From Bifidobacterium thermophilum (GTDB lineage: Bacteria; Actinomycetota; Actinomycetes; Actinomycetales; Bifidobacteriaceae): 64,000 bases of DNA. The translations under genes and the position numbers were made by a program. How positions within the stretch are numbered: position 1 is the first letter of the stretch; each line of letters opens with the position of its first letter. The DNA lies in NCBI GenBank assembly GCA_000741495.1, contig JGZV01000001.1, positions 248,001 through 312,000 of the forward strand. Reading direction: 5' to 3'. Shown here one piece after another: positions 50,969 through 59,854 of this stretch. Under the pieces are notes generated by a model. It searched no databases. It saw only the letters and a list, made by a program, of their open reading frames with translations, and had not been told where the DNA came from.

Positions 50969-50983
50969 AATCCCAGCTTCCGG

Positions 50984-52162
50984 TCATCGATTCTTAAAAT
51001 ATCTGAACAGGTCACGTTCGCGAGTGACCAGCATCGCAAGCGTGACACCGGCCAACACACCCGCAAGGGCCGCCGCTGGAACTCTGGAAAGAATACCAAC
51101 AAGCGTCGGTGAGGCAATGATGATCCCCGTATCCATATGGGTAATCGCCCAGATCGTCAATGGCAGCGTCACCAGTATCGCCGAACAGCACCAGACCAAC
51201 GCCTCGAGCAGCATCTGCAGCCAGAGCGCGGTCTTGGGTTCGCCGCAATGCATGGCGGATGCAAGTTCGAGCCGCCTGACACGGACAACGGCGAATCCGA
51301 TGAAGAACGCAATGACCAGCATCACGAGTGGAGCCAGTGCACTCTGTCTCTCCCGGAACGCCTTGACGGCATCCAACTTCGAGCCTTGCGTCGCATTCAA
51401 TTGGCTGATCGTTGGTTGCTGCGAAGCATCCGAAGGCCATGAGGATACCGTGGATTGCAACAACGCCTGCAGGGCATCCGGAACCGGCCAGGTCTTCACC
51501 ACGCACTGGTCGAAATCGTTTGCATCAACCGGAACCTGGCTGAGCGCCACATATTGGTAATTGGATGACCTACCGTCGTCCGGATACTGGAATACGCCGG
51601 CGATTCGTACACTGCCACCGGCATGCAATGCGAGTTGGCTTCCGGCGGAAGCGTTCACAGACTGCGCTGCCTGGGAGGAGAGCCAGATGCCATCGTAATC
51701 CCGGGTAGACAACGTAACGGTGCCGGAACGGGTCGAAGAAGCAAAGACATCTAGCGCCCCGGTCGTGGCATCGAGCGAAGGAATACTCGCAGATGGCAAG
51801 ACGGCGGATGTGACCTTGTCGTTCTTCGACCGTAACGCGCCGGATGCGAGCACCCCGTCCACACTGGACAACCGTTCGCATGCTTCACCGCTAATCCTGC
51901 CTTTGAACTCGATGACGTACGTCGACGCGCCCGATGCGATATACCGGTCAGCCTGCTGCGCTATTGACCGAATGCTGAACAGGTCGGCAGCAGACAACCC
52001 GCCGACCAACGCGGCGAGAATCAACATAAGCATGAACGCATGCGAGGTTCCGGACACGATATCCCGCCATGCTTCGTCCACGACACCACGCAGACGCATA
52101 CGCCCTGTCGCAGCCGTATCCCGGTCAATGGCAGGCGCAACGGTATCTTGTTCCCGGCTCAC
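50984..52162 (-). CDS. ABC transporter permease of the bacteriocin locus
   Basis: 392 aa from GTG 52162 (GAGGGA six nt upstream), overlapping the ATPase stop. Topology like MacB/FtsX permeases: one span near residue 45 (AFMLMLILAALVGGLSAADL), a large extracellular domain of about 190 residues, then three spans (LAPLVMLVIAFFIGFAVV; ALVWCCSAILVTLPLTIW; VPAAALAGVLAGVTLAML). With the ATPase and the adaptor it probably exports or removes the peptide, i.e. gives export or self-protection; Lcn972 loci usually carry a membrane protein plus ATPase. Confidence 0.82.
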   Translation of the reverse strand: MSREQDTVAPAIDRDTAATGRMRLRGVVDEAWRDIVSGTSHAFMLMLILAALVGGLSAADLFSIRSIAQQADRYIASGASTYVIEFKGRISGEACERLSSVDGVLASGALRSKNDKVTSAVLPSASIPSLDATTGALDVFASSTRSGTVTLSTRDYDGIWLSSQAAQSVNASAGSQLALHAGGSVRIAGVFQYPDDGRSSNYQYVALSQVPVDANDFDQCVVKTWPVPDALQALLQSTVSSWPSDASQQPTISQLNATQGSKLDAVKAFRERQSALAPLVMLVIAFFIGFAVVRVRRLELASAMHCGEPKTALWLQMLLEALVWCCSAILVTLPLTIWAITHMDTGIIIASPTLVGILSRVPAAALAGVLAGVTLAMLVTRERDLFRYFKNR

Positions 52163-52857
52163 TGGTAGTCCCTCAAATCGATGATGTCCGTGCACGCGTC
52201 GCGGGTGCGCGGATCATGTGTGGCGACCACGACAATCGCCCCTGATATCGACAACCCGTGCAAGGTTCGGTTCACGCTCGCCGCAGTCGCCAAATCAAGT
52301 TGTGCTGTCGGCTCATCCACAAGAAGCAGTCCCGCGTGGGAGGCGACCGCGCGCGCAAGCATCAGCCGCTGAGCCTCGCCACCGGACAGGTCACGGAACT
52401 GTTTGGCGGCAAGATGGTCAAGCCCGAACACGCGTAACAGTGACAAAGCGTGCTCTTCGGCTTCGTTCCTGCGTTCCCCGCGAGAAATATAGGGCAGTGC
52501 CACATGGTCGATGACCTTCCTACGCGCCACCCCGTGAGGATTCTGCAATACCCAGCACACCCGACCGCATGAGACGCGTATGACCTTGCCCTGCGCTGGC
52601 TGCTGCCAGCCTGCGACAATGGACAATAGCGTGGATTTGCCCGAGCCGGAAGGACCGACCAGCGCATAAACGCGCCGGGGATACAGCGTCATGGTGATAT
52701 GCCTGAACAGCCAGTCGTCCCCGTCGAAGCTGTGCCCGACATCGTCGAGCTTGACATGGGCAGACTGCTCATCACCGGAATTGTCCTGAACTGTACTGGT
52801 TCCCGCCAATCCTGCAACCGCGGGTCGTATGGACTCGAGCCGGTCTTGCCCGCTCAT
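52159..52857 (-). CDS. ABC transporter ATPase of the bacteriocin locus
   Basis: 232 aa from ATG 52857, overlapping the adaptor stop by 4 nt (ATGA). MacB/LolD-like: Walker [14 protein letters not shown]-loop WVLQNPHG, signature LSGGEAQRLMLARAV, Walker B LLLVDEPTAQLD, H-loop VATHDPR. The downstream permease start overlaps its stop, so the three genes are coupled. Confidence 0.9.
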   Translation of the reverse strand: MSGQDRLESIRPAVAGLAGTSTVQDNSGDEQSAHVKLDDVGHSFDGDDWLFRHITMTLYPRRVYALVGPSGSGKSTLLSIVAGWQQPAQGKVIRVSCGRVCWVLQNPHGVARRKVIDHVALPYISRGERRNEAEEHALSLLRVFGLDHLAAKQFRDLSGGEAQRLMLARAVASHAGLLLVDEPTAQLDLATAASVNRTLHGLSISGAIVVVATHDPRTRDACTDIIDLRDYQ

Positions 52858-54008
52858 CGGCACGCCTTGCCTGTGCTGGCGGGAACGTCGACGGAAGTCA
52901 GGGATGCGCCGGATTCCACGCTGACCATCGATTTGCCAAGCTGGGAGGCGACCACATGGACGGCGACCGGCTTGCCGCGCGAAACCACGCATGCCGAATC
53001 CGCAGAGACATCGTACATCGCCGCCGGCGGCACCGAGACCACGTTCAGCGCTTTGGCGAGCTTCCAGCGATATGTAACGTTGATGGTGTTCGAAGCAGTG
53101 TCCTGCCCCGTGTCGCTCTGGGCCCCTCCGGTATCGGAAGCCTGCCCGGAGGCTGCCGGCTGTTGGGCGGCACGGTATTCGTTACTCGCACCGATGGCTG
53201 AGAGCAGGGAGGCGTCAGTGCTGTCTGCTGTCTGATCGGTGATGGTGAACGTCGTCCCGTTGACTTCCATGACCCGATCGCCTTGCAGCATCGAGGAATC
53301 ATTGCGCCGGAACGTCGCACGGACCGGTTGGCTGGCAGTCGTCAGCACATCGGCTCCCTGCTCGACGTGCCCGCCATATCGGGCCTGGCACTCCTTGACA
53401 GTCACCTGCTGTTGGGGCAACCATGCAAACAACGACGTATCGATGCTCCACTGGCGCTCCTGCGTGGTACCCTGCGTCCCAGCGGTTGTGGCAAGCGCGT
53501 TGAAGGCTTTCACCGTATTCCACGTCATCACGTCCGAATCCGGGGCTGCATATCCGAGCCGTCTGAGTTCCGCGTTGAGCGCCGCGATATCACCGCCTTT
53601 CATGCCGCTGGTCATCGTCCGATACGGTGGCGTCCTGAGATACAGGGCGAGTTGGGGTTGTCCGTCAATGGCAATGAACGCGGAGCCTGATTCGATGTTG
53701 CTTCCGGCCGCGCACTGTCTCAACTCCGTAACCACTCCCCCAACCGGAGCGGCTACGGAACCGGATTCGCTGCGTTCCACCGTGACGGTGACGGAACGCT
53801 CGTCATCATATGGTTCCGATCGCACGGCGAGTGTGCCCGCGCGCGTAGTCGACTCGTATGCGGCGGGTTCGGGCTCACGGGTGAGCAGAAACCCTCCGCA
53901 TACGCCGGCCGCCAGCATGACGAGCGCGAGCAGAACAGTCACGGAGACGGACACAGTGTTGCGGCCAGCGTTCCGGTTTGTCCCGGTTTTCTGGTGATGC
54001 AGCCGCAT
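52854..54008 (-). CDS. membrane-anchored adaptor protein with peptidoglycan-binding-like segment
   Basis: 384 aa from ATG 54008 behind GAAGGAG. One N-terminal span (VSVTVLLALVMLAAGVCGGF), then an extracellular part: VAAPVGGVVTELRQCAAGSNI is the half-lipoyl hairpin of HlyD/MacA-type adaptors, and GGDIAALNAELRRLGY followed by WNTVKAFNAL resembles the PG_binding_1 fold. A Ser/Asp/Gly-rich insert lies at about residues 280-320. First gene of the operon; its promoter region carries the 28-bp element. Probably couples the ABC pump to the wall or shields the extruded peptide. Confidence 0.78.
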   Translation of the reverse strand: MRLHHQKTGTNRNAGRNTVSVSVTVLLALVMLAAGVCGGFLLTREPEPAAYESTTRAGTLAVRSEPYDDERSVTVTVERSESGSVAAPVGGVVTELRQCAAGSNIESGSAFIAIDGQPQLALYLRTPPYRTMTSGMKGGDIAALNAELRRLGYAAPDSDVMTWNTVKAFNALATTAGTQGTTQERQWSIDTSLFAWLPQQQVTVKECQARYGGHVEQGADVLTTASQPVRATFRRNDSSMLQGDRVMEVNGTTFTITDQTADSTDASLLSAIGASNEYRAAQQPAASGQASDTGGAQSDTGQDTASNTINVTYRWKLAKALNVVSVPPAAMYDVSADSACVVSRGKPVAVHVVASQLGKSMVSVESGASLTSVDVPASTGKACR

Positions 54009-54356
54009 TCTGTGCTCCTTCGTGCAGAATCGAAACGTTGCCATTATCGGCGGGGAGGAATCCGCGGGCAAATCCTTGTCGTGAAAATACCTACACGATT
54101 GTGCTGCCGACATCTATGACGACTCGGGCGCTCTGCAACACAGCCATGCTATTTTCGTTGGATTACTGCCGAATACGGCATTCCCGCACGCTTGGAAAGC
54201 ATGCTTGTGCGTCTCACATATTGGCGCAGTTTTTGGAATGCCCATCGGAGCAGCTTCCGCGCCGGACATCGTTTGACGCCAATCCGGCGGTGCCGCCACA
54301 GCGCTATGCTGGTGTACGAATCCCGTACCCGAACAAGCATGGAGCCAGGCACCACT
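54009..54356. other. divergent intergenic region between exporter operon and two-component genes
   Basis: 348 bp. Contains the shared element at 54068-54095, and GATAAT on the minus strand near 54046, which could serve as the -10 of the exporter operon. The right half (54120-54350) shows no gene or repeat that I can support. Confidence 0.5.
54068..54095 (-). promoter_or_regulatory. shared 28-bp element, copy upstream of exporter operon
   Basis: Same GCAAATCCTTGTCGTGAAAA core and CTACA end as the bacteriocin copy. 60 nt before the adaptor start. In addition TCGTG at 54080 and CACGA at 54094 form a short inverted repeat here only. Confidence 0.7.
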
Positions 54357-55058
54357 ATGAGCCAACAGCAGACACCATCCGCGACCGGCAGCGACCAGGC
54401 GTCGGGCACCGTGCAGGTCGTGCTCGTCGATAACGACATCCTGGCCTTGAACATGCTGCGCGAGATCATGTCCGGATGGCCTCACGTCGCCATCACCTGG
54501 ACCGAACATAACGGTTCGGATGCCTTCGACCACTTCCAACAATGCGAATCCGGCATCCGCGACCTGCCGGACCTATTCATCACCGACATCTCGATGCGCG
54601 GCCTGTCGGGCGTCGATATGAGCCGGGCCATCCGCTACACCAACGGCACGATGCCGATACTCGGCATCACTTCATACGAGCCGACCCAGTTCTACCATGA
54701 TGCCGCCGACGCCGGCATACAGGCGGTTATCGGCAAGAACGAGCTGTCTCAACTGAAAACCATCATCATGGAAGTCGCCGACACCGGCGCCCTCGCCGTC
54801 AGGCCACCGTTCGAAACACCGCAGCAGGCGCATCTGCGCATCCGGCAGGAAGGCCTGCCGTACATCCTCTCGCTGAGCCAGCAGGAAAAGCAGGTGCTTA
54901 CCATGAGCTCGCACGGGTACAGCAACGCCGATATCGCTCAGGTACTCGACGTCAGCCCGTCGACCATCAACACCTACATCACACGCGCATCACGCAAGAT
55001 GTGTGTGGCCAGCAAACGGGAGGCGGTGGCGTTATGGACGAAAACCATCGGACTGTAG
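54357..55058 (+). CDS. LuxR/NarL-type response regulator of the bacteriocin locus
   Basis: 233 aa from ATG 54357 (ATG 54339 is an alternative). Receiver domain: VQVVLVDNDILALNMLREI, phospho-acceptor Asp77 in LFITDISMRGLSG, switch region GITSYEP. C-terminal GerE/LuxR helix-turn-helix: LSQQEKQVLTMSSHGYSNAD and VSPSTINTYITRASRK. Overlaps the kinase gene by 25 nt. Likely binds the 28-bp element before the divergent exporter operon and the bacteriocin gene. Confidence 0.9.
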   Translation: MSQQQTPSATGSDQASGTVQVVLVDNDILALNMLREIMSGWPHVAITWTEHNGSDAFDHFQQCESGIRDLPDLFITDISMRGLSGVDMSRAIRYTNGTMPILGITSYEPTQFYHDAADAGIQAVIGKNELSQLKTIIMEVADTGALAVRPPFETPQQAHLRIRQEGLPYILSLSQQEKQVLTMSSHGYSNADIAQVLDVSPSTINTYITRASRKMCVASKREAVALWTKTIGL

Positions 55059-56497
55059 GCGGCTCGTCCATGGCGAACATCAAGACCATAATCGTGCCCC
55101 GGGCCATGCAGCGGCTGCATCACCATAAGATGCATATCGCCCTATGTCTTGTGACCATCATACTGATGGTCGCGGTACTGGCATTTCTCCCCGCAACGAC
55201 ACCCGCGCAGTGGATCATCTGCATCATCGCCTGCTGCTGCCCGCTCGGCATCGCCTTCGCACCGGTACCGATGTCCGTCATCTCATTCGCCGTAGTACTG
55301 CTGCTGATGTTCACTCCCGGAATATCGCTATCGGATGCCGGTTCGATCATTCATATGCTTACGCCGCTGGCCATAGGCACGCTCGCGTATGTAACACCCA
55401 CCCGGTGGTCAATCTGGAGCCTTGTCGTCTCGATCGTCACCTTGCTGCTGGCTTTTGACCCCCGTGAAGCGCTCTCGCAGGGGGAAGCGCTCTCCTTCTT
55501 CGTGCTGCTTGCCTTGTACATTGTCACCTACGCGATTTGCACTTCCATTCGCACCATCGCCATCGATGACCGACAACAGCACCGCGACGCCGAGCTGGAA
55601 CTCCTGCGAACACAACAGGCGCATCAGCGGGAAGTCACCAGATTCGCGCAGATGACCCATGACGCGGTCACCGCGAATCTGTCAAGTATGTTTCTGCTCG
55701 CCCAGCAACATATTGACGCTTCGAGCACACCGCGCAATGCGGATGTCATGCAGGAAGAACAAGACTGGCGGACCGTCCGACAGCTCAGTGAAAGCGCCCT
55801 TGCCAGTATCCGTTCGGTCATCAGGACCATGAATACCTTGGATGAACATCCCCAAGACAACCCGGACAACGGGCTGCACGACCTTCCGCTGCCGTCACGT
55901 GTCGGCATCGCGATCGAACAGGGGAAACATCTGCTGGTCCCGCATCATATGCATGTCGATGTGCACGTCTCAGGGCAGATATCGTCTCCCACCTGTGCAC
56001 AGTCCAGCGATGAGGCGGTCACTCTCATCGGGGAGATTTTCACGAATCTGCTGCGGCACGCGTCCCCGGACAGCGCCCCCGTACTCACCATCACCTACGA
56101 TGACGACACCATGTCACTCATGCAGACAAACGCGCTGACGAGCGAAAGCACGCGTAAGCACGGCACAGACCAACAGTCGCCGAAGGTTGCCCAGGCTTCG
56201 GCCAGCCATGATGGCACTCTGCCCCGATCGCAAAGCGGACTGCTCCTCCACCGTGGCATCATCGAATCGCTTGGCGGCGAGCTGCGCTTCAACAGCGAGG
56301 ACGAGACGTGGACGCTCTACGCGCGCATCCCCTTGCACCCCCGACGTTCAGGCGAAGGAACGCTCCTGCGCCTGAACGTTCAAGGCCGCCTTGTCAGGCG
56401 ATGCACCATGGAAGCCACTTGGGGCATTCGCCCAACAAGACGCCAACGCTCATGGAAGCCGACGTCAACAACGCGTCATCGCACCGGCTATCAGTGA
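55034..56497 (+). CDS. sensor histidine kinase of the bacteriocin locus
   Basis: 487 aa from ATG 55034 (GGGAGG upstream). Four to six membrane spans in residues 30-170 with very short loops and no large sensor domain, then a dimerisation helix with His in FAQMTHDAVTANLSS, and an ATPase domain with N-box EIFTNLLRHAS and a late GLLLHRGIIESLGGELRF. Intramembrane-type sensors often detect cell-envelope stress or antibiotic peptides. The last ~50 residues (after LYARIPL) are Arg-rich, unlike the family, and cover a terminator-like hairpin, so the natural end may be earlier. Confidence 0.85.
   Translation: MDENHRTVGGSSMANIKTIIVPRAMQRLHHHKMHIALCLVTIILMVAVLAFLPATTPAQWIICIIACCCPLGIAFAPVPMSVISFAVVLLLMFTPGISLSDAGSIIHMLTPLAIGTLAYVTPTRWSIWSLVVSIVTLLLAFDPREALSQGEALSFFVLLALYIVTYAICTSIRTIAIDDRQQHRDAELELLRTQQAHQREVTRFAQMTHDAVTANLSSMFLLAQQHIDASSTPRNADVMQEEQDWRTVRQLSESALASIRSVIRTMNTLDEHPQDNPDNGLHDLPLPSRVGIAIEQGKHLLVPHHMHVDVHVSGQISSPTCAQSSDEAVTLIGEIFTNLLRHASPDSAPVLTITYDDDTMSLMQTNALTSESTRKHGTDQQSPKVAQASASHDGTLPRSQSGLLLHRGIIESLGGELRFNSEDETWTLYARIPLHPRRSGEGTLLRLNVQGRLVRRCTMEATWGIRPTRRQRSWKPTSTTRHRTGYQ
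56344..56379 (+). terminator. hairpin inside the 3' end of the kinase frame
   Basis: Perfect 11-bp arms ACGTTCAGGCG and CGCCTGAACGT around a 14-nt loop. Its place inside the frame suggests the kinase originally ended just before it. Confidence 0.5.
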
Positions 56498-56627
56498 TTC
56501 CTGTAGACAGACTGCAAACGCCAACGACAATCACAAGGTACATCGCCAATGCGGCACGACCACCATGACGCCATGAATCATTGCCATGAACCATTTGCAT
56601 ACCGTTTTTCCTTCGCGACAACCCGTA

Positions 56628-57446
56628 TCACAGCACGTGCTGCAGGAAGTCCTTGAAGCGCGGCTCATTCGGATGGTCGATAATCTCAGGACCACCATGC
56701 TCGACCACCACGCCGCCGTCCATGAACACCACCTGGTCGGCGACCTCACGGGCGAACCCGATCTCATGGGTGACCACAATCATGGTCATGCCCTCGTCCG
56801 CGAGCTGACGCATGACGCTCAGCACCTCGCCTACCAATTCGGGGTCGAGTGCGGATGTCGGCTCGTCGAACAGCATGATTTCAGGCTTCATAGCGAGCGC
56901 ACGGGCAATGGCCACGCGCTGCTGCTGGCCGCCGGACAACTGGGATGGGTAATAGTCGAGCCGCTGGCCGAGTCCGACACGCTGCAATTCGGCGACCGCC
57001 AGTTCACGCGCCTCGCTCTTGCCCATATGCTTGACATGGACAGGGGCTTCCATGACGTTCTCCAACGCCGTCATATGCGGGAAAAGGTTGAACCGCTGGA
57101 AAACCATGCCCAGTTTAGAGCGCTGCGCCGCGATCTCCTTGTCGTTCAGGGTCTGGAGCACTTCCTGTCCCTTATGCTCGACCTTCTTGAAACCAATCAT
57201 CTCACCGTCCACACGGATTTCGCCGCCGGTCAGGGTCTCCAGCTGGTTGATCAACCGCAGAAAAGTCGATTTGCCGGAGCCGGACGGTCCGAGAATCACG
57301 GTGACCGTACCCGGCATCACCGTCATGTCGATGCCTTTGAGCACGTGAAGACGTCCGAATGCCTTGTGCACGCCGATTGCTTCGACTGCCGGCATGGTGT
57401 GCTGACCTTGCTGGGGTGCCGTTTGGGTTGTTGCCTGCTCGCTCAT
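56628..57446 (-). CDS. polar amino acid ABC transporter ATPase (GlnQ-like)
   Basis: 272 aa from ATG 57446 behind GGGAGGAAA. Walker [13 protein letters not shown]-loop [12 protein letters not shown] (typical of the amino acid group), signature [15 protein letters not shown], Walker [16 protein letters not shown]. Follows the permease by 20 nt on the same strand. Powers amino acid uptake. Confidence 0.92.
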   Translation of the reverse strand: MSEQATTQTAPQQGQHTMPAVEAIGVHKAFGRLHVLKGIDMTVMPGTVTVILGPSGSGKSTFLRLINQLETLTGGEIRVDGEMIGFKKVEHKGQEVLQTLNDKEIAAQRSKLGMVFQRFNLFPHMTALENVMEAPVHVKHMGKSEARELAVAELQRVGLGQRLDYYPSQLSGGQQQRVAIARALAMKPEIMLFDEPTSALDPELVGEVLSVMRQLADEGMTMIVVTHEIGFAREVADQVVFMDGGVVVEHGGPEIIDHPNEPRFKDFLQHVL

Positions 57447-57466
57447 GTCTGTTTCCTCCCTCACAC

Positions 57467-58456
57467 TCACGCGTTGAGCCCGATCATCTTCACGTTGTTG
57501 CCGCGGGCGATGCGGTCCTTCTTCGTTTCGCTGACGGCGACCGGGCCGTCCAGCTCGTCACCGTTGTCTTCCGTGACGATGGATCTGGCTTCGAACCCCT
57601 TGCCGAAATGCTTTTCGAGCCGTGACTGGATGACCATGAGGATGGAGGTGATGAACAGATACCAGATGCAGGCGACCAAGAGCAACGGAATCGGCTTGTA
57701 GATGCGGTTCGCGATTGCGTTGGTGGCGAACTGGAGTTCCAGCGTGAATGGCACGGCGAGCACCAGCGATGTGGTCTTGAGCATACCAATGGTCTCGTTG
57801 CCGGTCGGCGGGATGATGATACGCATGGCCTGCGGCAAAATGATGCGCCGCATGATCAGTGAGCGCTTCATGCCGAGCGCTTTCGCCGCTTCGGTCTGCC
57901 CCGGGTCCACGGCTTCAAGGCCGGCACGCACGATCTCGGACAGGTAGGCGGCCTCGTTGAGCGCAAGCCCGATCCACGCCGCATTGAAGGCGGTGATGAT
58001 CGTGGACGAGTCGATGCTCCAGAAGCTCACCGAGGTGAACGGGATGCCGAGTGACAGCTTGGGCACCAGCACCGAGAACAGGCCCCAGAACACGAGCTGC
58101 GTGTACACAGGGGTACCGCGGAAGAACCAGATGAAGAACCAGCTGACGCCGCGCAGCACCGGGTTGATGGACTTGCGCATGATTGCCAGGATCACCGACA
58201 GGATGATGGCGACGACCATGGAAATCACCGTGAGCAGCAGCGTGTAGCCGATGCCTTCGAGCACGTTCTCATTGAATAGGTACTTCCAGACGATATTCCA
58301 TTCGAATCGCGGATTGGTGACTAGTCCTTGCGCGAGCATGGCGGCAAGCAGCGCCACAATCACGCCGGCGACCACCGGACCGGTCCTTCTTACGGGCAAC
58401 GCGTGAATGCGGTCGGGAATGTCCAGACCTTCGCCGTCGACTTGTTTCTTCGCCAT
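57467..58456 (-). CDS. polar amino acid ABC transporter permease
   Basis: 329 aa. First span [16 protein letters not shown], then the HisM-type region [19 protein letters not shown] and [19 protein letters not shown] loop [20 protein letters not shown]. Single permease gene, so it probably forms a homodimer. The promoter region has a perfect 9-bp palindrome. Works with the ATPase and one or both binding proteins. Confidence 0.92.
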   Translation of the reverse strand: MAKKQVDGEGLDIPDRIHALPVRRTGPVVAGVIVALLAAMLAQGLVTNPRFEWNIVWKYLFNENVLEGIGYTLLLTVISMVVAIILSVILAIMRKSINPVLRGVSWFFIWFFRGTPVYTQLVFWGLFSVLVPKLSLGIPFTSVSFWSIDSSTIITAFNAAWIGLALNEAAYLSEIVRAGLEAVDPGQTEAAKALGMKRSLIMRRIILPQAMRIIIPPTGNETIGMLKTTSLVLAVPFTLELQFATNAIANRIYKPIPLLLVACIWYLFITSILMVIQSRLEKHFGKGFEARSIVTEDNGDELDGPVAVSETKKDRIARGNNVKMIGLNA

Positions 58457-58493
58457 GGTTTACGCCATCTCCTATTGTCGGTTCGTTGCCCCA

Positions 58494-58514
58494 GTTCACA
58501 CCGTCGGTGTGAAC
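58494..58514. promoter_or_regulatory. perfect 21-bp inverted repeat before permease-ATPase operon
   Basis: GTTCACACC and GGTGTGAAC around GTC, 38 nt upstream of the permease start, with another GTGAAC half-site at 58519-58524. Good candidate operator; regulator unknown. Confidence 0.55.
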
Positions 58515-58647
58515 GCCTTGTGAACTTCATTGTCGCCATGCCCGGCGACACAGTCAAGATAATGTCCGTATCCCAATATCACAACAGCGATGTCACCTGG
58601 CCGCAGCATCAGCCACGCACCGGTGTCCATCGCATCGGGAAACGGTG

Positions 58648-58689
58648 CGCCCGCCGGCTCTGCGGCTTGTGTCGCGTAACCGGCGGGCG
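58648..58689 (-). terminator. hairpin between binding protein and permease
   Basis: CGCCCGCCGG and CCGGCGGGCG, perfect 10 bp, 27 nt after the binding-protein stop. Explains higher binding-protein than permease expression. Confidence 0.65.
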
Positions 58690-58715
58690 TATCTGTGTTC
58701 TCGCGTCCGGTGATG

Positions 58716-59657
58716 TCAGCTGAGCTCGGTCGGGTTGATCTCAGCCTCGCTCAAAGCGCCGGATTGCACGCCCCAGTGCTTGAGGATCTTCATATACGTG
58801 CCGTCGTCCATGAGCTTCTGCACGGCCTTCTGCACGGCCTTGGCGGTCTGGTCGTCGTCCTTGGCGATGGCGATGCCCTGTTTGACGGAACCTTCGTCCT
58901 TGCCGAGCGGTTCAAGCTGGCCGTCGGTCTGCGAGATCGCGTAGCCCGCGACCGGGGAATCCGCGTAGAAGACATCGGCCTTGCCGGTCACCACGTTGGT
59001 CGCAGCATCAGTCTGCAACTTGCTGGAAAGCACGTCGATGGCCTTCTTGCCGTCCGCCTTGCACTGCTTGGCGGCCTTGTTGGCGTCTTCCTCTTCGACC
59101 GTGCCGGTCTGCACGGCGATCTTCTTGCCACACAGGTCAGAGGTATCGACCTTCTGCGGGTTGCCCTTCTTGACCACCCACGTAGCGCCCGCCTTGTAGT
59201 AGCTGACGAAGTTGACCGCGTCCATACGTTCCTTGGTGATAGTCAGCGAGGTGATGCCAAGATCGTACTTGCTACCGACCGACGGGATGATCGAATCGAA
59301 GGAAGCGGACACGATTTGGGTGTCCAAGCCGAACACCTTGCCCAGCGCGTTGGACAGGTCGACATCATAACCGACCGGGGTCTTGCCGTCTTCCTTGAGG
59401 AATTCCGCCGGAGCATACGTGAGCTCCATGCCGACGGTGAGCTTGCCGTCCTTGGTCACCGAATCAGGCAACATGGCGGCGATGGAGGCGTCCTTCTTGA
59501 TGCCGGAGACATCATAGCCGGTGGTGGACGAACTCGATGAGGAGCCCGAGCCGGAGCCGGACGTCGCTTCATCCTTGGTGCCGCATGCAGCGGCGCCCAA
59601 CAACATCGCAGCGCTCAGCGTGCAGGCGAGCGCGGTCTTGAAAGCCTTGAATGACAT
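58716..59657 (-). CDS. amino acid ABC transporter binding lipoprotein (family 3, copy 1)
   Basis: 313 aa. Lipobox GAAAC at about residue 25, a Gly/Ser linker, and a family 3 binding domain (GKLTVGMELTYAPAEFLKED, TPVGYDVDLSNALGKVFG, KIAVQTGTVEEEDANKAAKQ, ADVFYADSPVAGYAI). GAGAGGAA precedes the ATG. A close paralogue lies immediately upstream. Ligand-binding residues differ slightly between the two (ELTYAPAEF against DTSYAPAEF), so ligands may differ. Confidence 0.92.
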   Translation of the reverse strand: MSFKAFKTALACTLSAAMLLGAAACGTKDEATSGSGSGSSSSSSTTGYDVSGIKKDASIAAMLPDSVTKDGKLTVGMELTYAPAEFLKEDGKTPVGYDVDLSNALGKVFGLDTQIVSASFDSIIPSVGSKYDLGITSLTITKERMDAVNFVSYYKAGATWVVKKGNPQKVDTSDLCGKKIAVQTGTVEEEDANKAAKQCKADGKKAIDVLSSKLQTDAATNVVTGKADVFYADSPVAGYAISQTDGQLEPLGKDEGSVKQGIAIAKDDDQTAKAVQKAVQKLMDDGTYMKILKHWGVQSGALSEAEINPTELS

Positions 59658-59704
59658 GTGTTCCTCTCTTCATGCATCACGGTCTGACTGTCTGCCGACG
59701 CAAG

Positions 59705-59730
59705 ATGCATATCTATGCATTGCTTTGCAT
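59705..59730. promoter_or_regulatory. phased ATGCAT half-sites in AT-rich promoter of copy 1
   Basis: ATGCAT at 59705 and 59715 and TGCAT at 59726; TATGCA and TGCATA also form an inverted repeat. The next 10 bp (AATATACTAT) are AT-rich in a GC-rich genome. Probably promoter/operator of the binding-protein gene. Confidence 0.45.
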
Positions 59731-59767
59731 AATATACTATGATGCCGACTGCCAGACGAAAAGACAC

Positions 59768-59814
59768 GCCGGTCGCATCATGCTCGGGTTGCCCCCGACC
59801 ACAATACGACCGGC
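59768..59814 (-). terminator. nested hairpin after binding protein copy 2
   Basis: Outer arms GCCGGTCG/CGACCGGC and inner TCGGG/CCCGA, about 40 nt after the stop of copy 2. Confidence 0.6.
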
Positions 59815-59854
59815 ATATTACAGCATGTTACAGGCACCTGGCGAGGGCGCGACC

